A DNA stretch of 33,258 bases. It comes from DATBFG01 sp036558645 (GTDB lineage: Bacteria; Acidobacteriota; Terriglobia; Terriglobales; Acidobacteriaceae). The stretch is taken from assembly GCA_036558645.1 (NCBI GenBank), contig DATBFG010000098.1, positions 1-33,258 of the forward strand, given 5' to 3'. Position 1 is the first letter of the stretch; each line of letters starts with the position of its first letter. Of this stretch, positions 7,773-16,801 are shown piece after piece. The notes under the pieces are model-generated. The model saw nothing but the letters and a program-made list of their open reading frames with translations. It had not been told where the DNA came from and did no database searches. A program made the position numbers and the translations under genes.

Positions 7773-8943
7773 ATGATCGAGAACGGTTCCGAGCCCCTTC
7801 CACTCGAGTCGCCAGAGGAAGAAAACAAACGTCTGCGCGAGGAGAATGCTCGCCTGCGCCGGATACTGGTGGTCCGCGGCATCCCGATTCCGCAGTTTCC
7901 GTCAGAAGAACGTCCGTCGCCGAGATCCGCCTAGTCGATAACAGCAACGAATAAAGAGGAACGCGCTCGGCGGCGCATTGCGCTATTTCGAAATCGTGAA
8001 GACGTGCACGCGCGCCGATGGGACAATGAGGGCGGCTGGTCCGGATATTCGCCAGCGGCTATCAAAGACTGGGAGTCCATCAATCAAGCTCGCCCAGAAA
8101 ATCGCAAGAAGTTCGATAGAAAAACGCGGAGATTTCTCTCTTGACAGATGCTGTCATCGAGAACCATCTGCTAGGGACAGAGACTGTTGGCATCTACCTC
8201 TGCTGTCCGATGAGACCTCCTGGCTTCTTGCAGTCGACTTCGATAAGAAGACCTGGGAATATGATTCCCTCGCATTCCTTGAAACATGCAAGGAGTTAAA
8301 TGTTCCCGCTGCCCTGGAGCGTTCGCGTTCAGGTAAGGGCGGACATATTTGGATTTTCTTTCAATGTCCTCTGCCAGCGAGCATCGCACGCAAGCGGGGC
8401 TGCTTCATTCTTACCGGGGCATGGAGCGCCGGCATCAAGTAGGGCTCGACTCATTCGATCGCTTTTTCCCGAACCAGGACACGATGCCCAAAGGGGGGCT
8501 TGGAAATCTGATAGCTTTGCCGTTGCAGTTCGCACTTCGCAAATTGGGCAATAGCGTCTTCATTGATCCAGATTTTCGCCCGTATGTGGACCAATGGCAG
8601 TTTCTCTCCATGATCAAGGCGAATGACGATTGCCGCAGCCGAGGAGATCGTCGCCGAAGCGCAACGAAAGGGTGATCTAATCGGTGTCCGCGTTAGCAGT
8701 GCCGATGACGACGCTGAGCAGGACCCATGGTCGTCGTCGCGTTCTCGCAAACAGCGGGAGCTGTCGATTGAAGGGCCGCTATCCAGAAACGTGCAGATTG
8801 TCCGCGCGAACCTCGTTTATGAAGAAAGAGCTGCCGCCGGCCATGTCGAATCGGCTGCTTCGCTTGGCGGCCTTTCAGAACCCCGAGTTCTACAAAGCTC
8901 AGGCGATGCGCCTCTCGACATGAGCCGCACATCGTGCCCCTGA
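7773..8943 (+). pseudogene. TOTE conflict-system-type AEP primase, decayed
   Basis: From ATG 7773 the frame has a coiled-coil start (EEENKRLREENARLRRIL), as in TOTE-associated archaeo-eukaryotic primase proteins. Homology then continues in broken frames. NKEERARRRIALF and REDVHARRWDN come around 7950-8010. LSDETSWLLAVDFDKKTW, FLETCKELNVPAALERSRSG and GGHIWIFF lie at 8200-8360. VGLDSFDRFFPNQDTMPKGG, GNLIALPLQ and GNSVFIDPDFRPYVDQWQFL lie at 8440-8610. AAEEIVAEAQRKGDLIGVRV comes next, then LPPAMSNRLLRLAAFQNPEF near 8890. VDFD and SRSGKGGHIW are primase active-site segments. At least four frameshifts or small deletions are needed, and the helicase part expected downstream is gone. It follows abiE directly, so this was a defence block. 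It is non-functional as read. Confidence 0.8.
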
Positions 8944-9055
8944 GCCCGCAGGACACGGCCAACATAGTGGGCCCATCACAGGCTTCCATTCCGATTCTGC
9001 CGCACGATGGGCTGGCCGTTCCTCGCATGTGGTCACAGCCTCGCTCATTGCGCGC

Positions 9056-11065
9056 TTACTTAGAAATAGGCGGGTCCAGATGTTGCTGAACCGTCAAAAT
9101 CGTCGGCTTGGCGAGAATACCGAGACGATCCAGGTCGAAATCCTTGTACAGGTCCAGGCAAAAAAGATCCGGCGCGGCATCGAACATTATCGGCGTATCG
9201 AGCAAGTAACTAAGGCTATGTATTCCCTCGTGAACCACAATCTCCCGATAGAGACCCGGCGTCAGCGCCGACGCTACAAGGGCCTTAACTTGACTTCGAA
9301 TCCCCGTGCATTCGATCCGCATGCCTTTGGGATGATGACTGTTCTCCAGCCAGCGCGATATGGCAATGAGCTGCGAGGCCTCAATACCGAGAGCTCTGTC
9401 TCCCAGCGTTGCGAGAAGGAGAGCCATGTATGCCGGTTGAGCTCCTCCTCCCCGATCATCGGGCGACATGTCACCGCTCAAGAGCAAATCGACCGCCAGG
9501 GCCTGTTCGCCCCGATTGACTCGGTCTGAGACTTCGGCAGCAGAGGACTTCTTTCCTTCGTCGTTTAATATTATGGTCGCTGGCGCATCGTCGGGGGCCG
9601 TAATCGCCTTTACGCGGATCCCGGTTGCACTTAGCCCGTTGTCTAACTCAAACCGATAGGACTGTGTCTCAACTCCCTTCTCTTTTGTATTAGCTGCAGC
9701 CCATGCGTGACCCACGACGGTTGGACGGTAGCGAACAACCTGCTTGAGTTGATTCGTTTCCGAACTGACCCAGCGGGTTAATGCCGTCTCCTCTGATGGG
9801 ATCGGCTCTCGCCGGATGTCCTCCGCTAACTTCTTGGCCAAACCAATCATGGTGAGATTGCTTTTGGGAAGGCCCACTACGAGATCGTCATAGCTCTTGA
9901 TGTCCTCTGCCACTCCCGCTTCGTCCTGAATAGGGGGCAGCCGAAAATGCTTGGCAAAAAATTGATAAGCCTGAAGCCGGTTGTCGAGCTGGTAATTGTG
10001 AGTGCCAGGATCGGTGTTCTCATGCCATGCGAAGTTGTCAGGCTTATTAAAAATTTTGAAGTAAGGCCGAACCTGGTCATAAACGTATGGCTTAACAAGC
10101 GGCGCTCGAAAACAGCAATCGTCCTCCGCGTCGTACATCAACAGAGTTGGTCGAGGTGCTCGCATAGCCGTGAGATGTGCGTTGTCCACACCCAGGAAAA
10201 AGTCTGTCGGAATTTGTTCGATATCTCCCGTGTCACTCAGCCGCTCCACTTCCGAAACGAGCGAGGCGTAACCTGCTACCGGCACGGCCACGGATATTCT
10301 TTCATCAAGCGAGCTCAACGTAATCGTTTGCCAGCCCCCACCAGACAGTCCCGTCATTCCTAATCTGGCCCGGTCGACGTCGGGACGGTCATACAGATAG
10401 TCGAGCCCGCGACGCATCGCGAGATAGAACAGGCCGGCGGCGTTGGTACCCACCAAATCCAGCTGCGCGGCCCCCCAATGTTCATTGCCCGCCTTGTTGT
10501 TGGGATCGCGCAACTCCCCACACCCAAGCCACTCCAGGCTTAAGGCAAGAATGCCATGCTTTGCAAAATTGATGCAGCGCTTCTGTTTGTATTCGGATGC
10601 CTTCCCCAACTTGTAATCGTGGCCGTTTACATTAAGGATGGCCGGAACTTTTTTAGTAAGCTTCTCCGGCTCATATAAAAGCGCAACCGATTGAAACCCG
10701 GGGACGATCTCGTAACGGAGCTTCCGAATACGATATCCGTTTCCCGATTGAAAGATGCCGAGATCCTCGAATTTCGGAGGCCCATTCACCCAGTCTTTTG
10801 GCCAACCGTGAAACACGACATCGTCTAGCAAATGCCTTCGCAAATGCGATGCTTCGGTTGTCCATTGCTCCGCTGTTTTTGGCTCGGGCAATTTCGTGAC
10901 TCGCTGCATTAAGTACTCTCTGATTTGCAATGCCACCTCAGGTGAAGTTTGAAGGGGGCGTTCCAGGATTGAAGCCAGCCGATCTGGGTCGCTCTGTGCC
11001 TGCAGCAAGATTGCGCTAAAAGCTATTCCTATAACGAGCCAATAGGAAACGCGGTGAATGTTCAT
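9056..11065 (-). CDS. Secreted alpha/beta-hydrolase, acetyl xylan esterase-like
   Basis: The 669-residue product has a signal peptide (hydrophobic to about residue 22, LLQAQ). The core is a dienelactone-hydrolase/acetyl-xylan-esterase-type alpha/beta hydrolase: nucleophile Ser241 in GLSGGGWQT, an acidic residue in LLMYDAEDDCC (Asp312 or Asp315), and His356 in DPGTHNYQ. A further 300 residues form an extra C-terminal domain with weaker motifs. Such proteins remove acetyl or other acyl groups from plant polysaccharides; the substrate here is unknown. The gene diverges from the oxidoreductase gene at 11164 across 98 bp. ATG 11065 has GAGG 8 nt upstream. It is intact and, from its position, part of the catabolic locus. 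Confidence 0.82.
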   Translation of the reverse strand: MNIHRVSYWLVIGIAFSAILLQAQSDPDRLASILERPLQTSPEVALQIREYLMQRVTKLPEPKTAEQWTTEASHLRRHLLDDVVFHGWPKDWVNGPPKFEDLGIFQSGNGYRIRKLRYEIVPGFQSVALLYEPEKLTKKVPAILNVNGHDYKLGKASEYKQKRCINFAKHGILALSLEWLGCGELRDPNNKAGNEHWGAAQLDLVGTNAAGLFYLAMRRGLDYLYDRPDVDRARLGMTGLSGGGWQTITLSSLDERISVAVPVAGYASLVSEVERLSDTGDIEQIPTDFFLGVDNAHLTAMRAPRPTLLMYDAEDDCCFRAPLVKPYVYDQVRPYFKIFNKPDNFAWHENTDPGTHNYQLDNRLQAYQFFAKHFRLPPIQDEAGVAEDIKSYDDLVVGLPKSNLTMIGLAKKLAEDIRREPIPSEETALTRWVSSETNQLKQVVRYRPTVVGHAWAAANTKEKGVETQSYRFELDNGLSATGIRVKAITAPDDAPATIILNDEGKKSSAAEVSDRVNRGEQALAVDLLLSGDMSPDDRGGGAQPAYMALLLATLGDRALGIEASQLIAISRWLENSHHPKGMRIECTGIRSQVKALVASALTPGLYREIVVHEGIHSLSYLLDTPIMFDAAPDLFCLDLYKDFDLDRLGILAKPTILTVQQHLDPPISK

Positions 11066-11105
11066 GTTTAAGCCTCGTTTGTAGCGTGGGTTTAATGGCG
11101 TACGC

Positions 11106-11138
11106 TTGACTAATTAACGTTTCTCGATTATCGTTAAT
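11106..11138 (+). promoter_or_regulatory. Promoter with overlapping inverted repeat upstream of the oxidoreductase operon
   Basis: TTGACT (11106-11111) and TATCGT (11129-11134) are spaced by 17 bp, a sigma-70-like promoter. Overlapping it is an inverted repeat ATTAACG (11113-11119) / CGTTAAT (11132-11138) with 12 bp between arms. The left arm shares TTAACGTTT with the gntR/receptor intergenic region (20597-20605), which suggests a common regulator, possibly the GntR protein. This is sequence-pattern evidence only. Confidence 0.45.
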
Positions 11139-11163
11139 ATACTCTATCAATCACGCAAAGATT

Positions 11164-12585
11164 ATGAATCATGGGAATCGAATGGATCGCCGGACAGCAC
11201 TAAAGACGATGGCGGCATCCGGTGCATTCATTCACGACGCGAAGTCCGCGCTCCCAAAATTGTCTTCGAAAAAGGTCATTGTCGCGGGAGCGGGCATAGC
11301 GGGTCTTAGCTGTGCGTATGAACTGTTGAAGCGGCAAATTGATGTCGTCTTGCTCGAAGCCTCAGGGCGAAGCGGCGGGCACATTTTAACAATTCACGAC
11401 AGACTTGCCGACGGTCTCTACGCCGATGCCGGTGCCGAACACTTCTACAGGCCCGGATATGATTCGCTTTGGAAGTATATAGACGAACTCCAGCTCTCAG
11501 TTATTGCTTATCCTCGGCGCCGAAACCTTCTTCGGGCAATCAATAACCGCCTATACTCGCCAGAGGACTTGAGCCGGCCTGCAGTGCTCAAAGGCCTGGG
11601 CTTTAACCAACGCGAAATTAAGTTTCTCGCTGTTCACTCCTGGGGAGAGCTTCCCTCGCTCTACTATGGCCCATATCTCGATCACTTCCCTAGTGAGGAT
11701 CGTCCCTTCAACGCGAATCTAAATCATTTAGATACGTTGACAACGAGACAGTTTCTCGCGAGCGAAGGAGCATCCTCGGCTGCGATAGCCGAGATAGGAG
11801 GATCCGAGTCGGCATTACAGGCGCTGTGGCACGCGGCCATACGGCGTAAGCGAAATATGGCGTGGCTCGAAGTGAATCTGTTTCGTATTCGCGGCGGGAA
11901 CCAGCGATTGACGGATGCGCTTGCCTCCCGTGTCGGAGCAAAGCTGAGGCTCAATTGTCCAATCTCGGCAATTGAACATTCCGGGAATAGCGTTCGAGTC
12001 AAATATCTGGAGATGGGGAGGCCTAAGACAGAAGAAGCGGACTATCTTGTAACCTGCATGCCCCTCGCAACGTTGCGGCAAGTCCATGTTACGCCGAATT
12101 GGCCAGCCGCCAAGCGTTATGTTATCGACAACCTTCCTTACAACACACACGTCCGGGTTATTTTTCAGTCCCGATCGCGATTTTGGGAAAAGGACAACGT
12201 GAGCCCTAACATCTATTTCAGAGAAGCGGGCCTCCAAATGGTCTGGGCTATGGCAGAGGAGGTGCGGACGCCGCGCGGTATTCTCGTCGGCGATGCCGAA
12301 GTCACGACTCCAGACGTCGTGACGGCCTTATTCCGGCGACGATATCCGGGGAAATCCGAAGACATCGAGCAGAGCCTCGTCGTGGACTGGACTACCGATC
12401 GCTGGGCCATGACTTGCATACCAACAACTTTGCCGCCGGGCGTTTTGTCGAAATATTGGCCCGAAATTATTCAGCCATGCGGCCGCATTCATTTTGCGGG
12501 AGTTTACGCTGACAACTATCCGTTCGGGATGGAGAGCGCGGTGCGGTCAGCACATCGAGTCGTACGCAAGATTCAGGCGGCCTGA
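11164..12585 (+). CDS. FAD-dependent oxidoreductase, flavin amine oxidase family, exported
   Basis: The 473-residue product starts with a twin-arginine-like signal (DRRTALKTMAASGA), suggesting export of a folded flavoprotein. The ADP-binding Rossmann motif GAGIAGLSCAYEL (42-54) ends at Glu65 in VVLLEAS and is followed by GRSGGH, typical of monoamine-oxidase/protoporphyrinogen-oxidase-like enzymes. The C-terminal flavin segment HFAGVYADNYPFGMESA is also present. The substrate is not evident; in this setting it may oxidise a sugar or sugar-derived compound rather than an amine. The start could be ATG 11164 or ATG 11182, the latter placing the RR pair at residues 3-4. It is the first gene of a plus-strand run, and its TGA directly abuts the next ATG (TGAATG). 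Confidence 0.85.
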   Translation: MNHGNRMDRRTALKTMAASGAFIHDAKSALPKLSSKKVIVAGAGIAGLSCAYELLKRQIDVVLLEASGRSGGHILTIHDRLADGLYADAGAEHFYRPGYDSLWKYIDELQLSVIAYPRRRNLLRAINNRLYSPEDLSRPAVLKGLGFNQREIKFLAVHSWGELPSLYYGPYLDHFPSEDRPFNANLNHLDTLTTRQFLASEGASSAAIAEIGGSESALQALWHAAIRRKRNMAWLEVNLFRIRGGNQRLTDALASRVGAKLRLNCPISAIEHSGNSVRVKYLEMGRPKTEEADYLVTCMPLATLRQVHVTPNWPAAKRYVIDNLPYNTHVRVIFQSRSRFWEKDNVSPNIYFREAGLQMVWAMAEEVRTPRGILVGDAEVTTPDVVTALFRRRYPGKSEDIEQSLVVDWTTDRWAMTCIPTTLPPGVLSKYWPEIIQPCGRIHFAGVYADNYPFGMESAVRSAHRVVRKIQAA

Positions 12586-14484
12586 ATGTACCATCGGGGA
12601 ATTCTTTTGCGGTTGAAATCGTGCGTTTTGATCGCGGTGATAATCAGTGCGATACCGCATGTGGCTGTTGGTCAGAATGCAGTTGAAGTGCGGCGCAACG
12701 AAGCGGTCCCGTATCCAGCCATTTGGCCGAGCGGTCCTGGCAGGGACTCACTACCTTCTTGGGCGATTCCTGGCGAGATTCGGTTTTCGAGATGGGATGG
12801 GGGAAGAATCGAAACAGCCAAGGCGTTCCTTTCGGGCTGGCCAGGCCTGAATCCTCCGGATCCTAACATCCTGTACACGATGACAAACTGGTACGACCCG
12901 AAGACTGTGCACTTTATCACGGATGCCAGGATCAATCTCGTTTGGGTCACATTGAGCGTCGGGTTCTCAAACGAAACAGAAGAAAAGCATCGGGACGAGG
13001 TGCGCCGTTATATTGCCGAATGCCATCGCAACGGCATCCACGTGATGGCTTATGAGTCAATCGGCAACATTTTTTGGGAGGACATGTTCCAGGCTGTTCC
13101 CGAATCGAAAACGTGGTTAGCCAGAAACAAGGACGGTAAACCTATTCCATACAGCGCGGGGACCTATCAAAAGATGGGGCGGATTACCCGTTACATGGCG
13201 GACTTCTCAAATGCGCAATGGCGCGCGTATCTCTTGAAGAGGATCGATCTGGCAATTGATTCCGGAGCAGACGGCCTGATTTACGACAACAATTTCGGGA
13301 GCACGCTCTTCGAACTCTATCCGTTACTTTTTCAGCATGCCGCTAAACGGAAAAAAGACTTCCTGATGATGGCGAATTTTCATTCCGACACCTATGTACT
13401 GAATCGCCTGCTGAACTGTATCACCACAGAAGACGGACTTGAGCCTGGCCTTTACTCTTCTTCCTCTCCCGGGTATGCGGATGTCAAATCAGGCCATCCG
13501 TATCTCCTGCCCGTTCAGGGAAAATTTCTTGTCAACAACGTTGGGTTGTTACGGATTCACGAAACTTTGTCAGAGGGATGGAAGCCTGTCTTCATCGAAG
13601 ATGGGCGGCGGGAACATGCGGAGCGAATGGTAGGGTTCATGTCCGCTGCGCGTTCTCAGCTTGCTTTAGCCGAAAATATGATGTTCGGTATCGCTGAGGA
13701 GCAGTATGTTGAAGCTCGGCCTGCATATCAGCTGGCAACAGGCGAAGCCGATGCACTCGCAACCTGGAGTGCAATCGGAAAGTACAATCAGTTCTTCAAA
13801 GATCACCAGGAGCTTTACACAGGCGCCAGGTCACAAGCGCCACTTGCCATCCTACTCGACGACCATAGCGATGGAGTGGCACTGCTCGATGGACTTGCCG
13901 CAAGGCGAGTCCCCTTTAACGTCATCTACGAACGTGATGTCACTGCAAAGCTGCTGTCCCCGTATAAAGCGGTCGCGATACTCACTGCTCGATCTGTTAG
14001 GAATTCTTCGCTTTCGGCATTGAACGAATTTGTACGTGAGGGCGGTAGGTTGATTGTGGCACAACAAGCCGGTTCTCTGGACGAAAACGGCAAACCGCGA
14101 GTACGCCCAACGTTCTTTAGTGGCCATATGGGGAAGGGCGAAAGCACTTACTTTGAAAAACTACCCGCCATTAACGAACTCGTGAGATCTCTTCTAGCGG
14201 CTTCAGGCCAGCCGTCCGTTCAGCTGAAGGCTCCCCCTGGTGTCTTGTACAACATTACGGAACAACGGGAGACGAAGCGTACCTTGATTCATATCTTGAA
14301 TTACACCCTTGACCCAATAACTAATCTCGAACTGCAGGTGAGCGGTACGTTCCATGACGTCCGGATCATCTCGCCGGATGGAGATGGCTCTGAAAGGGCT
14401 TCGACAGGCCTAACATCGCGAGACGGTAAGTTTATCATTCCCCGCTTGCAAACATATTCAATCGTCGTGCTAAATCGCCAGTGA
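12586..14484 (+). CDS. Secreted TIM-barrel glycoside hydrolase-like protein
   Basis: The 632-residue product has a signal peptide (cleavage likely after VAVG near 29). The N-terminal 400 residues look like a glycosidase-type TIM barrel: repeated strand-loop units such as INLVWVTLSVGF, GIHVMAYESIG, ADGLIYDNNFGS and CITTEDGLEPG offer acidic candidates. A glutamine-amidotransferase-like segment follows (AILLDDHSDGVALLDG, FVREGGRLIVAQ), then a C-terminal beta-sandwich (TLIHILNYTLDPITNLELQV). This architecture is seen in GH42-like and hypothetical glycosyl hydrolase families, but I cannot name the family or the catalytic pair. The gene starts immediately after the oxidoreductase stop, implying translational coupling. 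It probably cleaves a glycoside delivered by the TonB receptor. Confidence 0.6.
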   Translation: MYHRGILLRLKSCVLIAVIISAIPHVAVGQNAVEVRRNEAVPYPAIWPSGPGRDSLPSWAIPGEIRFSRWDGGRIETAKAFLSGWPGLNPPDPNILYTMTNWYDPKTVHFITDARINLVWVTLSVGFSNETEEKHRDEVRRYIAECHRNGIHVMAYESIGNIFWEDMFQAVPESKTWLARNKDGKPIPYSAGTYQKMGRITRYMADFSNAQWRAYLLKRIDLAIDSGADGLIYDNNFGSTLFELYPLLFQHAAKRKKDFLMMANFHSDTYVLNRLLNCITTEDGLEPGLYSSSSPGYADVKSGHPYLLPVQGKFLVNNVGLLRIHETLSEGWKPVFIEDGRREHAERMVGFMSAARSQLALAENMMFGIAEEQYVEARPAYQLATGEADALATWSAIGKYNQFFKDHQELYTGARSQAPLAILLDDHSDGVALLDGLAARRVPFNVIYERDVTAKLLSPYKAVAILTARSVRNSSLSALNEFVREGGRLIVAQQAGSLDENGKPRVRPTFFSGHMGKGESTYFEKLPAINELVRSLLAASGQPSVQLKAPPGVLYNITEQRETKRTLIHILNYTLDPITNLELQVSGTFHDVRIISPDGDGSERASTGLTSRDGKFIIPRLQTYSIVVLNRQ

Positions 14485-14500
14485 TACTCCGGGAGCAGAA

Positions 14501-15418
14501 ATGCGCATCAGCATCAGCTATTTATATCCAATCTTCAAATATGGCTATCCACATAGCGTTGATGACGCGATTAAGTCACTGCCAGAGATCCGGGAACTCG
14601 GGTTTCGATTCCTCGAGATGGAGGGGCTCGGCCAACACAACCTTCGTGAAGTATATGAGCGGCGCAGTGAAATAAAAAGAGTGCTGGACAACTGTGGTCT
14701 GCATGTCCATAACTTTTGCGTTGTCGATCCAGACTTGGTGAATCTAAACCCGGAGATTAGACGTCCCGCTTTGGAGCGCTTCAGAATGGGCGCCGAAGTC
14801 GCCGACCTTTTCGGGTGCGAAACATTACATCTTGCAAGTTATTCGCCTCCGGTTGAGTATCTGGAATCGCAGCCATATCAGTTGTCTGGTAACGGCGGGT
14901 ACAAGTTCGAGGATGTAACCAGGTTGCGTGTCCCACCAGGATTTAAGTGGGAAGAGGTCTGGAAAGCGCTGGTAGAGTCTACACAGGTATGTGCTGACAT
15001 TGCTGCGGAACGTAGCCGGAAGATTCTTATGGAACCGCGCATCGGCGAGGTAATTTGCTCCGTGGACTCTCTACTAAGGCTACTGGAGCACGTAAATCGT
15101 CCAAATCTGAAGGCTAATTTCGATACAGGCCACTTTTCGGCTCAACGAGAAAATGTGGTCTTGGCGCTGGCGAAGCTCAAGGGACGGTTTGCGAATGTAC
15201 ACGTGTCCGACAACAATCCGTCTACTTCCGACCATTTGCCTATCGGAGAGGGTTCAATCGATTGGGTGGAGTTTATTTCCGAGCTTCATCGGATGGGTTT
15301 TGATGGCTACCTCGGGCTTGATTTCGGTTTAACTGACAAACTCACTGACAATTATCGAAAATCGGCAGAACGCCTGCAGGCCATCGCCTCTGATCTAAAA
15401 ATTCCGATGGAGATCTGA
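14501..15418 (+). CDS. Sugar phosphate isomerase/epimerase-like TIM barrel protein
   Basis: The 305-residue product belongs to the xylose-isomerase-like TIM barrel (AP endonuclease 2) superfamily. Visible landmarks are LPEIRELGFRFLEME at the N-terminus, a metal-ligand Glu in ILMEPRIGE, Asp and His in NFDTGHFS, and His in ANVHVSDN. The C-terminal IGEGSIDWVEFISELHRMGF plus GYLGLDFG follows. The last position is normally a metal-binding Glu; here it reads Asp, which may change activity. Family members isomerise or epimerise sugars or act on keto-sugars; the reaction here is unknown. It has no signal peptide, so it acts in the cytoplasm. The ATG at 14501 follows CGGGAGC, 16 bp after the preceding stop. 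Confidence 0.8.
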   Translation: MRISISYLYPIFKYGYPHSVDDAIKSLPEIRELGFRFLEMEGLGQHNLREVYERRSEIKRVLDNCGLHVHNFCVVDPDLVNLNPEIRRPALERFRMGAEVADLFGCETLHLASYSPPVEYLESQPYQLSGNGGYKFEDVTRLRVPPGFKWEEVWKALVESTQVCADIAAERSRKILMEPRIGEVICSVDSLLRLLEHVNRPNLKANFDTGHFSAQRENVVLALAKLKGRFANVHVSDNNPSTSDHLPIGEGSIDWVEFISELHRMGFDGYLGLDFGLTDKLTDNYRKSAERLQAIASDLKIPMEI

Positions 15419-15421
15419 TCG

Positions 15422-16693
15422 ATGCGGGAACGGCGCCGGTCGCCGGTTGCCCATCTACGCTGGATCATCATTACAGTTTCTTTTCTGGCCACCACGGTCA
15501 ACTATCTGGACCGTCAGTGCCTTTCTGTCGCGGCGCCCACAATTTCAAAGGAATTTCACTTCTCTAATACCGACTACTCGACGATCGTCAGCTCGTTTCT
15601 GATCGCTTACGCCATCATGCAGCTGATCGCTGGGGGAATTGTAGATCGTCTCGGTGTTCGTAGGAGCATGGCTGCTTTTCTTTCCTGGTGGTCTGTCGCT
15701 GGTGCCCTGCACGCTTTGTGTAATGGCCTCTGGTCGTTCCGGATTTTTCGATTCCTGCTTGGAATGGGAGAGGCTGGGAATTGGCCCGCATCCTCTCGGG
15801 CAGTCTCCGAGTGGTTTCCATCGCGCGAACGAGGCTTGGCAACTGCTATCTTCGACAGCGGTTCCTCTCTGGGCGGCCTCCTGGCGCCACCCCTGGTGGC
15901 ATGGCTCATCCTGATTCACGGCTGGAGAGCGGCCTTTCTGGTCACCGGCTGTCTAGGCTTTCTCGTGTTGGTCCTGTGGATATGGATATACCAAAAGCCG
16001 GAGTGTCATCGCAGTATTTCATCTGCCGAGCTTCAGCTCATTCTTTCCGATCGTCCGAAGGATCGGGTGGAAGATCCCAGGCGGTCTGGTTGGATCTTCC
16101 GGACATCAGAGGTATGGGGCGTAGTAGCGGGTCGTTTCTTGAGCGATTGTGTTTGGTGGTTCTACGTCTACTGGCTTCCGAAGTATCTGGCTGACCAACG
16201 CGGATTCAGTTTGATTGAAATCGCAAGTGTTTCGTGGATTCCGTTCGTGTCTGTGGATTTAGGAAATATGTTTGGCGGATGGTTCAGCGGTGTTCTGATG
16301 CGGCGCAATCGGGATCTCAATTTTTCGCGCAAATGCATCCTGCGAATGGGTGTGATCGGTATGCTTTCTGGCGTCCCGGCCGGATTTGTCGACAATGCCG
16401 CCGTCAGCGTCGCTCTTATCTCGCTTGTCACGTTTTCCTATGGCATGTGGGGGACTATGATGCTTACTTTGCCAACTGATCTCTATCCCACGTCTCATGT
16501 AGGTCTCGTATCGGGTTTGTGCGGTACAGGTGCTGGCATCGGAGGTATTATTTTCACCTCGCTAATCGGGATTGTCGTAGATTCAATATCGTATAAGCCG
16601 ATTTTCATTACGGCCGCAATTCTTCCCGTAATTGCGCTTATCTCGGTCGAGACGCTCGTTCCCAAGATTCGATACTTGGGCTCCCCTGGCTAA
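15422..16693 (+). CDS. MFS transporter, anion:cation symporter (hexuronate-type) family
   Basis: The 423-residue product has about twelve hydrophobic segments. It contains the hexuronate/glucarate transporter signature: VNYLDRQCLSVAAPTISKEF in TM1, VDRLGVRR in the loop after TM2, RFLLGMGEAGNWPASSRAVS in the TM4-5 region, and FPSRERGLATAIFDSGSSLG. Relatives such as ExuT import galacturonate, glucuronate or other carboxylated sugars by proton symport. The start lies 4 bp after the isomerase stop, a tight operon link. The transporter family supports the view that the substrate or an intermediate is a sugar acid. Confidence 0.88.
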   Translation: MRERRRSPVAHLRWIIITVSFLATTVNYLDRQCLSVAAPTISKEFHFSNTDYSTIVSSFLIAYAIMQLIAGGIVDRLGVRRSMAAFLSWWSVAGALHALCNGLWSFRIFRFLLGMGEAGNWPASSRAVSEWFPSRERGLATAIFDSGSSLGGLLAPPLVAWLILIHGWRAAFLVTGCLGFLVLVLWIWIYQKPECHRSISSAELQLILSDRPKDRVEDPRRSGWIFRTSEVWGVVAGRFLSDCVWWFYVYWLPKYLADQRGFSLIEIASVSWIPFVSVDLGNMFGGWFSGVLMRRNRDLNFSRKCILRMGVIGMLSGVPAGFVDNAAVSVALISLVTFSYGMWGTMMLTLPTDLYPTSHVGLVSGLCGTGAGIGGIIFTSLIGIVVDSISYKPIFITAAILPVIALISVETLVPKIRYLGSPG

Positions 16694-16801
16694 AAGGACA
16701 TGCCTTTGTACTTTAGTTTGTGGTCGCGCTTATAGTCGTCCGTTTGCCGGGTGAACGTATGGCATGGCCAAGAAAAACAAATCTGTGGGAAGAGGAGAAG
16801 A

